Origin: Uranotaenia lowii
Taxonomy: Eukaryota; Arthropoda; Insecta; Diptera; Culicidae
DNA: 64,000 nucleotides
Reading direction: 5' to 3'
NCBI RefSeq assembly: GCF_029784155.1
Contig: NC_073691.1
Span: forward strand, 55,424,356 to 55,488,355
A program made the translations under genes and the position numbers. Numbering within the stretch: position 1 is the stretch's first letter; each line of letters opens with the position of its first letter. Below are positions 8,908 to 19,567 of this stretch, in pieces. The notes under the pieces are model-generated. The model made no database searches and was not told where the DNA came from. It worked only from the letters and a program-made list of their open reading frames with translations.

Positions 8908-11824
8908 CGATTGGAAACTTGGAACATGGAACTGCCGATCTCTAAATTTTGTGGGCAGTACCCACGTGCTCTCCAACGAATTGAAGAGCCGCAAATTCGA
9001 CATCGTAGCGCTGCAGGAGGTATGCTGGAAGGGCTCCACGGTACGAACGTACCCAGATGGTCGTGCCATCTACCAGAGCTGCGGCAACACACACGAGCTT
9101 GGAACAGCTTTTATAGTGATGGGAAAGATGCAAAAGCGCGTGATCGGGTGGTGGCCGATCAACTCACGAATGTGCCGGTTGAGAATCAAGGGCCGGTTCT
9201 TCAACATCAGCATCATCAACGTGCACAGCCCTCACCTCGGAAGTACCGGTGACGACAAAGACGAATTCTACGCGCAGCTGGAGCGTGAATACGACCGTTG
9301 CCCAAAACATGATATCAAGATCGTCATCGGGGATTTCAATGCTCAGGTCGGCCAGGAGGAGGAATTCAAACCGACAATTGGAAGGTTCAGTGCACACCAG
9401 CTGACCAACGAAAACGGCCTCAGACTTATTGATTTCGCCGCCTCCAAACGAATGGCCGTACGTAGTACCTTTTTCCAGCACCGCCTCCCACACAAGTACA
9501 CCTGGAGATCACCGTACCAAACTCAATCACAGATCGACCACGTTTTGATCGACAGCCGGCACTTCTCGGACATCATCGACGTCAGATCCTGTCGGGGCGC
9601 CAACATCGAGTCGGACCATTATCTGGTGATGGTGAAGATGCGCCCAAAACTCTCCGTAGTGAACAACACGCGAAACCGGCGCCCGCCTCGGTTAAATATC
9701 GCGCGACTGAAGCAACCTGAGGTCGCGGCAGACTACGCGCAATCGGTCGAAGCAGCGCTGCCGGCAGAGGGCGAGCTTGACGAAGCCCCTCTCGAGGACT
9801 GTTGGGATACCATCAAAACAGCCATCAACAGTGCTGCGGAGAACGTCATCGGTTATGTGGAGCGATCTCGACGGAACGACTGGTTCGACGAGGAGTGTAG
9901 GAGGGTGATGGACGAAGAGAATGCCGCGCGGGCGGCAGTAGTGCAGAGAGGCACCCGTCGAAATGTGGAAAATCACCGACAGCGGAAGAGGCAGCGAGTC
10001 CGACTTTTCCAGGAGAAAAAGCGCCGCCTGGAGGAGGAGGAGCTCGAGGAGCTGGAGCAGCTGCATCGTTCCCAAGAAACACGAAAGTTCTATCAGAAAC
10101 TCAACGCATCCCGCAAAGGCTTCGTGCCGCAAGCCGAAATGTGCCGGGATAAGGACGGAGGCATCCTGACGGACAACCGTGAGGTGATCAAAAGGTGGAA
10201 GCAGCACTTCGATGAACACCTGAACGGCGCACATGCAGGAGATCAAGACGGTGGGGGAACGTACATCGCCGGCGTAGCCAACGACGAAGAGGAGCCACTC
10301 CCAACGATGAGTGAAGTTAAGGAAGCCATTCGCCAGCTAAATAGAAACAAGTCGGCTGGGAAGGATGGCATCGCAGCTGAACTCATCAAAATGGGCCCGG
10401 ACAAGTTGGCCGATTGCCTACACCGGTTGATAGTCCGGATCTGGGACATAGAACAGCTACCGGAGGAGTGGAAGGAGGGGGTAATATGCCCCATCTACAA
10501 GAAGGGCGACAAATTGGACTGTGAGAACTACCGAGCGATCACTGTCCTCAATGCCGCCTACAAAGTGTTGTCCCGAATCCTACTCCGCCGCCTAACGCCA
10601 CAAGCAAACAGATTCGTGGGAAGTCATCAGGCCGGCTTCATGGAGGGACGGTCTACGACGGACCAGATATTCACATTACGGCAAATCCTCCAAAAATGCC
10701 GTGAACACCAAGTCCCTACGCACCATCTATTCATCGACTTCAAAGCCGCATACGACACGATCGACCGTAACGAGCTATGGAAAATCATGGACGAGAACGG
10801 CTTTTCCGGGAAGCTGATCAGACTGATCAAGGCGACGATGGATGGAACGCAGTGCTGTGTGCGGATTTCGGGTGAATTGTCGAGTTCATTCGAATCGCGC
10901 AGGGGGCTTCGACAAGGTGATGGTCTATCCTGCATGATGTTCAACGTGGCGCTAGAAGGTGTTATTCGACGAGCGGTGGGCGAAATGCGGGGCACGATTT
11001 TCAACAGATCCAGTCAACTTATCTGCTTTGCCGATGACATTGATATAGTCGGCAGATCATCTGCGGCGGTGGAGGAGATCTACCGCAAACTGAAACGCGA
11101 AGCAGGAAGGATTGGGTTGATGATTAATACGTCCAAGACGAAGTACATGCTGGCCTGCGGATCCGAGACCGACCGAACCCGCCTGTCCAGTAATAACAAG
11201 GTCACGATCGACGGCGACGAGCTGGAGATAGTCGAAGACTTTGTCTATCTCGGCTCACTGGTGACCGCAGACAATGACACCAGCCGTGAGATCCGGAGGC
11301 GAATTATCAGCGGAAGTCGTGCCTACTATGGACTCCACAAGCAACTGCGGTCGAGAAGACTTAGCCCTCGCACGAAGTGTAACCTGTATATGACGCTTAT
11401 TAGACCGGTTGTTCTCTACGGGCACGAGACATGGATATTGCTCGAGGAGGACCTGCGTACACTCGGAGTATTCGAGCGACGAGTGTTAAGAACCATCTTT
11501 GGCGGCGTGCAGGAGAACGGAGTGTGGAGGCGAAGGATGAACCACGAGCTCGCGCGACTCTACGGCGAACCCAGTATCCAGAAGGTGGTGAAGGCTGGCC
11601 GGATACGCTGGGCGGGACATGTTGCGAGAATGCCGGATGACTGTCCTGCAAAACAGGTGTTCGCCACGAATCCGGTAGGAACAAGACGAGCAGGGGCGCA
11701 ACGAGCGAGGTGGTTAGACCAAGTGGAGCGTGATCTGGCGAACGTGGGGTGCCCGAGAAATTGGAGAACGGTTGCCATGGACCGAGTGAATTTTAGGAAT
11801 TATGTTCGTCAAGTTATGTCGTAA
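8840..11824 (+). CDS. APE endonuclease-reverse transcriptase polyprotein of RTE-like LINE
   Basis: The frame is open from 8840 (after TAA at 8837) to the stop at 11822. The endonuclease comes first: GTWNCRSLN at 8921, QE in ALQEVCW, GDFNAQVG near 9327, IDHVLID near 9535 and SDHYLV near 9612, all catalytic or structural APE motifs. A Glu/Arg-rich linker (9900-10080) leads to the RT: AGKDGIAAELI, YKKGDKLDCENYRAI, QAGFMEGRSTTDQ, the catalytic FIDFKAAYD near 10730, RQGDGLSCMMFN, and FADD near 11028. The C-terminus has RIRWAGHVARMPDD, typical of this group. There is no ATG between 8840 and the conserved TWN motif; the first in-frame ATG lies inside the endonuclease. Translation may start at a non-ATG codon or be coupled to an upstream frame, or the start was lost. 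It nicks target DNA and copies its own RNA into the nick. Confidence 0.85.
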   Translation, partial: ATNNEQQISDGNRQRPTRRKGTSDWKLGTWNCRSLNFVGSTHVLSNELKSRKFDIVALQEVCWKGSTVRTYPDGRAIYQSCGNTHELGTAFIVMGKMQKRVIGWWPINSRMCRLRIKGRFFNISIINVHSPHLGSTGDDKDEFYAQLEREYDRCPKHDIKIVIGDFNAQVGQEEEFKPTIGRFSAHQLTNENGLRLIDFAASKRMAVRSTFFQHRLPHKYTWRSPYQTQSQIDHVLIDSRHFSDIIDVRSCRGANIESDHYLVMVKMRPKLSVVNNTRNRRPPRLNIARLKQPEVAADYAQSVEAALPAEGELDEAPLEDCWDTIKTAINSAAENVIGYVERSRRNDWFDEECRRVMDEENAARAAVVQRGTRRNVENHRQRKRQRVRLFQEKKRRLEEEELEELEQLHRSQETRKFYQKLNASRKGFVPQAEMCRDKDGGILTDNREVIKRWKQHFDEHLNGAHAGDQDGGGTYIAGVANDEEEPLPTMSEVKEAIRQLNRNKSAGKDGIAAELIKMGPDKLADCLHRLIVRIWDIEQLPEEWKEGVICPIYKKGDKLDCENYRAITVLNAAYKVLSRILLRRLTPQANRFVGSHQAGFMEGRSTTDQIFTLRQILQKCREHQVPTHHLFIDFKAAYDTIDRNELWKIMDENGFSGKLIRLIKATMDGTQCCVRISGELSSSFESRRGLRQGDGLSCMMFNVALEGVIRRAVGEMRGTIFNRSSQLICFADDIDIVGRSSAAVEEIYRKLKREAGRIGLMINTSKTKYMLACGSETDRTRLSSNNKVTIDGDELEIVEDFVYLGSLVTADNDTSREIRRRIISGSRAYYGLHKQLRSRRLSPRTKCNLYMTLIRPVVLYGHETWILLEEDLRTLGVFERRVLRTIFGGVQENGVWRRRMNHELARLYGEPSIQKVVKAGRIRWAGHVARMPDDCPAKQVFATNPVGTRRAGAQRARWLDQVERDLANVGCPRNWRTVAMDRVNFRNYVRQVMS

Positions 11825-11852
11825 GACGGAATACTATGTAAATATACTTTTT

Positions 11853-12760
11853 TACTGTGCATTTTTGGTACTGCTATCATTACTTGTTAAATTTGAATTT
11901 CGAAATTTAAAATATCTTATATTCTATTGACCATAAATGTCTATTTATAACTAAGATTTCAAGAGGTCAGTTATCAAAATCGGTTGAAAAATTTAGAATT
12001 GATTTCTAAAAAAAATTATGTTTTCAGAACACAAAAATTTAGGATTGAGAAAAAAAGACAAACTTATCTAAAAAATCAAAATATGTAATAGAGGATTGTT
12101 CAGTTTGGAAAGTTGGTTTAAAAATAATGGAGATGGTAAAGATTAGGTTTTAGAAGGAAATTTTTTCAATAAAAACATCTTACCATTTTAAAATTTTAAT
12201 TATAAAATTTAACAGCATGTTATGTGTCTATTTTGTGATTCGAAAGAGTTAAGCTTCCTGATTTTGTTTTTCAAATCTAGTATATGTATTTATTAGATTA
12301 AAAGTTAATCAGATCTGGATGGAATCAATCATTGATATCTGATAAACCAACAAAACAGCATGAAAGACAAACACTGATATGGAATTTGTTTGTTTTCTTC
12401 CATTCAATCAAACATTAATATTTTGCAAAACTTCAGAGGAAAAATTGATTTAAAAAGATAAATTTTACATTTTTAGAAATTCGAAAAGATATCATTGGAA
12501 GTAATAATTTCAAGCGGAGTTCTAAAAAGATTATCATTGTTTTAAATTTTTATTTTCAAATATTTTTTAACGTTATACAGTTTTGTTAGAAAAGTTTTTG
12601 ATGTCTATCTATTTTAAAAAGTTAGATATATCAAAAACAAAAGCTGATAGGAAAAAAACTATTGTAATTTGGATTCTGAGCGCCCATATGAATAAAAAAA
12701 TAGCTATTAAGTACTATGTATCTCGGAAAAATTGAATTTTTTTATAATCAAAGTTATAAG
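11853..12760. other. Non-coding AT-rich spacer
   Basis: Runs of A/T, no frame longer than about 60 codons, no repeat pair seen. Confidence 0.4.
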
Positions 12761-12762
12761 TA

Positions 12763-13792
12763 TGGGAGAGAGGGAAATCATGAGCCACTTTTTTCTATGC
12801 TCCATTACTTCTTTATTATGAAAGATAAAATTAAGAAAAATTGTATGTTTTTTTTACATTTCTAAAGCATCATTAGGAATTTTTTTTTATTTTTAATAAG
12901 TAATTTTTCCCAAGTTCTGACTGTTTAAAAAAAGCAATATTTTTTGGATTTCAAAATGGTGGGGAATCGTGGGCCACCAAATCCAAATTAACCAAATAAC
13001 ATGCAAAGTTTATGAGTTGAACCAAAACTGTTATTTCATAATACATTTAGTTATTTTAAAGTAAATTCAGATGATGAAATGAGTTGTGTATGACCGAATA
13101 GTTTCAAAAACCTGGCTCGCAAACGTTTCGACAAAATTTCTTATATTGGATTGACAAAATATGTTTTATAACTCTTCATTTAGCATAAGAAAACTTTACA
13201 GATAGGAAAAACGTTTTTTAAGTTCTGAATGTGTATAAAAACATAAAAATGTAGGATACCCCCCAAAATGTGGCCCACGATTCCCCAAAAGCTATGATTT
13301 GCAAATTGGTTTCGTTTGTGTGACTTATCGATGTTTCATCAAAAATTCCCTCTCCACGTGAAAGAACATGACAAAACTGAGATCATAGGCGTATGAGCAT
13401 CTTTTTGTTATGAACTTTCGGTTCACCAGCGATGCAATTAGCGGGTTCTTGTTTGATTATGTAAGTATTTTTTTTTTTTTTTTAGCTAGATGAATAAAAA
13501 AAGCATATGATGCGCATTTTAGTCAACGACATATAGAAAAATATACTTACGCAAATCGACGGCAATGACAGCTGGATTGAGATTTTTATCTCAACACAGA
13601 TTGAATAAATAAGTTTTAGTGATTACTAAACCATAGGGCTCTGGACAGTTCATTATTGAACTGAACACCTAATTTTATGTAATAATGTAATATAAATGTA
13701 ATGATGAATTGGTACGAATAAAGACATATTTAAAAAAAATCTCAACACAGATCTGAGATATTCAGAGTGGCTCATGTTACCCCACTCTCCCC
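12763..13792. mobile_element. TA-flanked MITE-like element, GGGAGAG ends
   Basis: The left end TGGGAGAGAGGGAAATCATG and the reverse complement of the right end GGGGAGAGTGGGGTAACATG form terminal inverted repeats about 25 bases long ending in GAGCCAC. TA lies outside both (12761-12762 and 13793-13794), as in the Tc1/mariner superfamily. Internally GTGGGGAATCGTGGGCCACC (about 12958) and its mirror GGCCCACGATTCCCC (about 13271) form a second inverted pair. No transposase is present. A related 3' half is at 29098-29397, and a related left part at about 40690-40790. Confidence 0.7.
13602..13738 (+). mobile_element. 5'-truncated retroposon tail inserted in the MITE
   Basis: A 137-bp insert flanked by the exact 14-bp duplication ATCTCAACACAGAT (13588-13601 and 13739-13752). 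It ends in AATAAAG followed shortly by an A-run, the expected polyadenylation signal and tail. The related MITE copy at 29098-29397 lacks this insert and shows the motif once, confirming that it arrived secondarily. It is too short to identify the parent LINE. Confidence 0.8.
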
Positions 13793-14155
13793 TAATAAAC
13801 TATTGACTACTAGGTTTAACTTTTTTTTTGCTAATTCTGTTGACTATCGTGAGAGGTAAGCATCTGTCACTTGGCTACCAGCTTGCTGATGTGTTAAATT
13901 AGTATTTGATGAATGTAATTTGATGTTAAAATGGTAAGTGTCAAATTCTGGAATTGTTAAGTTGTTATAGTTCTTAAAGAAACCCCATTCCAAAGATAAG
14001 ATAGTGTTTTTGAGTGTTAAGATTTAAGTTTCAAAATAAAGGGTTTTAGGAATTGTAATTCGAAATTTACAACTAAAAATTAGTCACAACTTGTGAACGC
14101 AAATAGTGTCGATTGTTGTGAAAACAAATACATATATTAGTCTAATAGTGATATA

Positions 14156-15101
14156 AGGCTATGATCATTTAGTATCCGGGCACTTTATTTCGGTAATATC
14201 TACGTTAATAGACCTCGGATATGCAAAGCTTTAGTACCGTTGTGTTGGTTACGAAAAGGACTATCTTGCCTATTTTTGATAGATTTTTAAGTTAACGTGT
14301 GTTTGAGATATTTACGATGAAAAAAGACTTGGTAAAAATAATTTTGCACAAATTAGCTCCTTTAACGCATTTTGCGCCTCGAAAATTGTTCATTGTTGAC
14401 TTGATAGCTCATGAGCTGTTGGTTTTTTCTGATTTTTTTTTCGGACCAAATGGTTAAGAAGTATAAGGAGCCACTCCAGGATGCTCACGAAGTTCAAACC
14501 AAAGCATCTTAGTAGAACCCTTGATCTTGAATATTGTGAAAAGTCTATGGTTATTGGAGATAACTGAATGCAGACTCCTTAAATAATGCAAAAAATCCAT
14601 TTCCGGCAGGCAAAAAGTGTTGCCTGACTAGTAGTCACCAAGTAAATAACTAAAAATGATCAGTTCCAAAGATCGCAATCTGTGCATCCGGTTTTTACGT
14701 AATATGACAAATGTGTCTGATGGACAAAAAAAAATATGTAAAAACCGGATGTAAGAGATCAAATTCTTCGAGATGTCTACTCATGAAAAGGTTCCAACAC
14801 GATTCCAATTGCTTTTTCCAGGTGAGTTTGTGTAAAATATCATGATTTTGCAAAGGTTTTGCTTCTGTAGTAAAAATAATAGATCAATACATGACTGAAA
14901 AAAGTGTGCAAAGATAAATAAAAGATTTTCTGAAAAAGTAAGAGTATTTCTTGAAATCATGGATAAATAATTTTATTTATATTTTTATATTAAATGTCAT
15001 ATTTACACCTTCATTTCCTCTATAGAAAGTTTTTCGATCAAATGAATAGTTTTTAAAATACACACGTTTGTAACTGCCCGGATACTAAATGATCATAGCC
15101 T
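14156..15101. mobile_element. Tc1/mariner-like non-autonomous element with perfect 27-bp TIRs
   Basis: The left end begins AGGCTATGATCATTTAG and its first 27 bases match the reverse complement of the right end (15075-15101) perfectly. TA flanks both ends (14154-14155, 15102-15103). The 946-bp interior has only short frames; a start codon at about 14451 begins MVKKYKEPLQDAHEVQTKAS and then stops, possibly the remnant of a transposase N-terminus, which I cannot confirm. An inner inverted pair (CCGGTTTTTAC near 14690, GTAAAAACCGG near 14740) is also present. Perfect TIRs suggest fairly recent movement. Confidence 0.8.
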
Positions 15102-15103
15102 TA

Positions 15104-17379
15104 GGATGCAATGTAGTACTTACTAAGTTCCACCGGAGGCGAGCTAATTTTCTGACATGTTTTATGTGAAACCCTGGTAAAGTCCTTGAAACCCCACCGT
15201 TCGCAAAGTTATAGATGGTATGAAGATAATACCCCTTCCAAAATATTTAGTAATGTATGAGAAAAGTATTGATTACTATTACTACAAGCCGTCATTTTAA
15301 AAAAGCCGTTTGTTCAGTCTTTCAAAATCACCGTTGAAAAGTTCTGTGAGATAGTTTTAAATTTATCATTATTTTCATTTATTGTTCGAGCAGGAAAATC
15401 TACAACTGGGCCAGACATTAGTCTTCACAAAAGCCACATAAAGATGACTATATTTTTTCCCTGAGGATGAGACCAACCTAGTCTCGAAACGTTGGATGAA
15501 ATAAAATAATCATCATTTCGAAAATAGACTGCAGTGCCGATTTCAGAAAAGGAAGTCAATACCACATCAACAAAAACCCGTCGAAATCTGAACAACATAA
15601 AACGTTTTTAAAAGATTGAGTCATTTTTTTCAATGATTAATATGAGAGAACTGCCGTTTTGCGTATTCTAGATAAAGAAAAAATAATTGTCTTTTGTATC
15701 AAAAATGAAAATTTGGGTTTTAATAAAAAAAAATGTAAAAGTTGACGGTTTTTAACAATACAATCTATTCAAGCTATCAAACAAGATCTCGAAACACGCG
15801 TCGAACGAACCAATGTACAGAATGATGGCACTTTATAATGCATACGTTAAAGAAATTGATTTAAATGTGTCCAGAAATCCAACTAAAGCTCGTGTTCAGA
15901 AATGTTTTACAAAAAAATTTAACTGCAGTATTATCGATGTTAAGTTTTAGTTTATATTCAGATAAAATGAGTTTAGTATAGGATCATTCAATAAATAAAC
16001 AAACAGTTTTTCAGTATGTTATCGGCATTCTAGAGTCGTTTTGGTACACGGAAATTTCATCCTAATTTAGGCAAAAAAACTATGTTGATTCGATAGATTC
16101 ATCTCTTACACAATTAGTTACGAAAACATCTCTGTTGATCTAAGTACCACTTTCAGATCGAATCATGGCACCCATTATCCAGTCCCAGCCAAACTAGCCA
16201 TTCGAAAATATCTCCCCCCGAAATGCCGGTATTCGGCTCTCAGCGTCCTAAACATAACAATCAATTTTTCACAGATTAAAAGCTCAACATTAATTGCTTT
16301 TCGCATATCATAATCTGCTTTCTGACAGCTCAGATGACATGAACGCAAACAGCATTAAGCCCTGCTTGCTGGAACGAGGAAACATACATTATCCACCAAA
16401 TCTCTAAAACCGTTTAGTTTAGGCCTTCCCACCTACCTTAAACCTTCCTTCTTGAAATCCAAACTTGCTCCGGACAACTCCATCCATCGGCTGACACTAA
16501 ATGGCTCTCTTTATCTGCGTTTCGTCGGATGGTTTCACCTGTTCACTGAAAATATCAATATCAATCATTATTAACCGCCCCCTCAAAGCCCCTCTTTTCT
16601 GGACCCAGCTTTCTAGGGAGATAGACTCCCAGATATGTTTGTGTGATTGACTTCAATCTGCCATTCCAACAACAACAGTCGGTCGGTTGTGAGAAACCGA
16701 ATAAGAAAAAAAAACAAATTCATGAGACCTACTATATTGACAGGTCGCTTCGGGCCGATGATGAATGTTGCCCTAAGTCTCGAATATGTTTACTTAATCT
16801 CACCGAGGCAGCAGGCAATTCGTTAACGATACGAGATTGGACTAGGTATCGGCAGCAGCATAATAAAAACAATAAAAATGGACCCCTAGGCGTTGCAAAA
16901 AGATTATTAATTAATTCCGATGTTTGGTTTTTTGGCAAGAGCTTCTGTGTGGTAGGCAAAGTGATTAGCGTAGCATGATTGAGCTAGATTTAAGCTTGGT
17001 TACTCCCTGTCTTTTTCTGAAGATTCCTGGGTGGCAGCTACCAGATATCACACAAACTGATATTAACAATATTTTCTGGGAAAACGAAAACAAAATTTGG
17101 GCAAATAACAAGACGATACCATATTATAAATCGACAACCAGGCTATCATACAAAATTAACGAGGCCTAGATTGTTGAAATATACGCTTGAACATCAATAG
17201 TTCTGTAGTAGAAAAATTAACGCTTAAATCTAACTAAGTTGGGAAAGGAGGTCCTTCTATTCCACACTTTTTTCAACGAGAAACGAGCCTAACATCTTCC
17301 TCTGACTCCAGTGAGGTAAATCACCCCGGGGCAAAAATTTGCCCAATCCATCCTTCTACAAGGAACTAATCACACTCAC
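15104..17379. other. Non-coding stretch upstream and downstream of the transporter exon donor
   Basis: 15104-16180 is AT-rich. At about 15468-15515 it contains CTGAGGATGAGACC and TCTCGAAACGTTGG, which look like a dispersed-repeat tail but have no partner here. 16185-17379 is less repetitive, GC-richer and free of obvious TEs, and is probably intron of the transporter gene. An 111-codon plus-strand frame at 16643-16978 has no recognisable domain and I do not call it. Confidence 0.35.
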
Positions 17380-17380
17380 C
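17375..17380 (-). other. Splice donor of the transporter exon
   Basis: Minus-strand GATACAG|GTGAGTG fits the donor consensus well and coincides with the end of the SLC16 similarity; the frame stops shortly after it. Confidence 0.75.
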
Positions 17381-17776
17381 TGTATCCGTAAGTCGCTTCC
17401 CGAAGTACCGCATCACATAGTCCAACAACAGCCCGAAGCTCAGCTGAATCCCGTGGGTCATCGTGTGCACCAGTATTCCCACCACAATCACAATCCAGCC
17501 CCAGCCACCCTCCGGATAATATCGGCGGCAGAGCAATCTCCGGGCGGCCATCAGCTGCTGAAAAGTGGGCGAGGGTGGAAGGCCATTCTTCTTGCCCCGG
17601 GTTGCCCCATTCATTTCCCCCGGATGATGCCCATTGGCCCCGTTTGGCTCGTTACGGCCTTCGTCATCATCGTTGAGGCCATCGCCGTCGTTTCCCCCAC
17701 CACTGCAGGGTCCTCCGATTCCGGCCTGGGACTGGGACAACAGTGGCCACGAAAGGGCTCTCACTAGCGAAGACAT
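17380..17776 (-). CDS. Monocarboxylate transporter-like (SLC16/MFS), first coding exon, partial
   Basis: The exon encodes about 132 residues beginning MSSLVRALSW. A poly-Gly/Asp/Asn hydrophilic N-terminus (residues 20-70) precedes the SLC16 signature EGGWGW at residues 89-94. A hydrophobic first membrane segment follows (about 93-113) and runs into a second, HGIQLSFGLLLDYVMRYFG. This family carries lactate, pyruvate and other monocarboxylates, or amino acids, across membranes with 12 helices, so this is only the N-terminal tenth to quarter. I chose ATG at 17774-17776 because the frame is stopped upstream and the only longer start is a GTG. A splice donor (CAG|GTGAGT) ends the exon at 17380 in phase 1. 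The start of the mRNA and the remaining exons were not found. Confidence 0.8.
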
Positions 17777-17884
17777 TTCACACTGATTGCCGCTATGTGC
17801 CGGCTTCACTGATTCCCAGAATGCATCTTCTAAGTGGTGTAGCTGCTTCCATTTTCCATTCACACTGGTTTGGAGCACTTGCAC

Positions 17885-18268
17885 TCTTGTTGGGTTTTAA
17901 ATATGTTTCTTAGAATGTGCTTATTTAAATCATCTTCAATCAGTTAATTAACTTGTTGAGACCTTCCTTTTTATCTCAAGAGCCTTTTCCACTGACATCA
18001 ATGTACGGTATTGAACAAGTTTCACTTTCTTCAGATTACTATTACAAAAAATTCAAACAGAAACAAAAATGTCATTTGCAAAATGATGAGTCCCTTAAGA
18101 AGAGTAAGCGATAAGGTTAGAAATCTTTAAATAAGTGAACAATTACACTATAAGCTCACAAAATTAGACGTTCCTAAAATATTTATGAACCTAGATATAG
18201 CAATTCTACGAAAACAAGATTCCATGTTTCTAACTTTTTATCCAACCGACAGAACGTTCCAAGAATTA
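17885..18268. other. Region 5' of the transporter coding exon
   Basis: AT-rich with no TE signature. It may contain 5' UTR or promoter of the transporter, but no TATA or initiator element can be assigned with confidence. Confidence 0.3.
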
Positions 18269-19561
18269 TCTATATATATAAAAAGCAATTTCTGTATGTT
18301 TGTTTGTTTGTTTGTCCTCTATAGACTCAGCCGTCTTAAGAGCTAGAGGTCTGAAATTTGGCATGGATGCTCATTAGGACCAGGAAGGATGAAAAATGTT
18401 TTTAGATTTTCGGATGACCCCTTCTGAAGGGGGTCGTCCATAGAAGACAAATATTGTTTTCGCGATATTGACGTTACATTTCGTCGGATCGTGTTGAAAA
18501 TTTGCACATGAGTGTTTTGTAAGACGAGAAATCGATTTCTGGTGTCAAATTTTGTGTAAGGGGTCAGCCAAAGGGGTCGTCCATATAAACTGTTAACTGT
18601 TTTTGCGATATTGGTGTTATTATACATCGTATTGAGATGAAAATTGGTACACGATAGTTTTGAGTGACGTGCAATCGATTTGAGGTATCAAATTCATTGT
18701 AAGGGGCCGGCAAAAGGGGTCGTTCATATTAAATTTTCAGTAACTTAGTGATATTGACGTTTTTATACATCGGATTGGGATGAAAATTTGCATATAGGAG
18801 TTATTAGGGACAAACAACTGATTTCACTTATCAAAACTAAAATCAGGGGTCGACGAAAGGGGTCGTCCATATTAACTATTCACTGTTCATGCGATATTGT
18901 CGTTATTATACATCGGATTCAGACAAAAATTGGTACACGAGAGTTTTGAGAGACGAGCAATGGATTCCAGTTATTAAATTCAGCATAAGGGGCTGTCAAA
19001 GGGGGTCGTCCATATTAATCTTTAAATATTTTTGCAATATCGTCGTTATTATACATCGGATTGGGATGGAAATTTGCACTCGGTAGTTTTCAGGGACGAG
19101 CAATCGATTTCAGATATCAAATGTTTTGCCAGGGTTCGACGGAAGGGGTCGTCCATAAAAAATAATTTTTCACTGTTTTTAAGTAATATTGACGTTATTA
19201 TAAATGGATCACTTTGAAAATTTGCATACGGGAGTTATGAGGGAAGGGCAATCTATTTCAGATATCAAAGATAGTATAAGAGGCCACCGAAAGGGGTTTA
19301 GCCTTTTTGCAATAATTGCGTTGTTATGCAACGATTGAGTCGAAATTTATACACGGGTTTTTTTTGGCACGGTCAATTGATTCCTGATTTCAAATTTAGT
19401 AGCCGACGACAGACAAAGTGATCGTCCAATATTTTTGCAATTATTACTTAATAATGACTTCAGAAGCGCATCTGGAAAATGCTTGCAATTGACTTTCATA
19501 CAAACTGTTCATGACATATGCCAAGTTGAATGCGAAACGGAGTTCGTATGGGATCAGCTAG
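18269..19561 (+). mobile_element. Non-autonomous Helitron (1293 bp)
   Basis: It starts TCTATATATATAAAAAGC after an A (18268) and ends CAGCTAG at 19561 before a T. This is insertion between A and T without target duplication, with the TC...CTAG ends of animal Helitrons. About 10 bases before the end lies a hairpin: ATGCGAA, loop, TTCGTAT at 19530-19549. The interior is a tandem array and codes for no Rep/helicase. The element would have moved by rolling-circle replication driven by an autonomous relative. Confidence 0.8.
18420..19440 (+). repeat. Tandem repeat of about 150 bp inside the Helitron
   Basis: Seven or so degenerate copies, each containing GGGGTCGTCCATATTAA, then GCGATATTGACGTTATTATAC, ATCGGATTGGGATGAAAATT and GACGAGCAATCGATTTC, with spacing of roughly 145-160 bases. 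Copies have diverged independently and shorten toward the 3' end. Confidence 0.75.
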
Positions 19562-19567
19562 TATATA

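Larger units (their letters stand above)
8489..11842 (+). mobile_element. RTE-like non-LTR retrotransposon, near full length
   Basis: A GC-rich block about 3.35 kb long in AT-rich surroundings. It holds a 5' region (8489-8839), one long endonuclease-RT frame and a very short 3' UTR without a long poly(A). A 10-bp match TATACTTTTT at 8479-8488 and 11843-11852 is a candidate target duplication and sets the boundaries given; it is AT-rich, so support is moderate. A single ORF with an APE-type endonuclease followed by RT, no recognisable ORF1 and a tiny 3' UTR are usual for RTE-clade LINEs. A 5'-truncated sister copy lies at 43442-44140, about 2% different. Confidence 0.8.

Noticed and set aside
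15468..15515. CTGAGGATGAGACC...TCTCGAAACGTTGG as a promoter element
   Set aside because: Looks like the tail of a dispersed retroelement; no partner copy in this window to define it.
16643..16978. 111-codon ORF as a host exon
   Set aside because: No motif, and the complementary strand is open over the same stretch (16732-16959).
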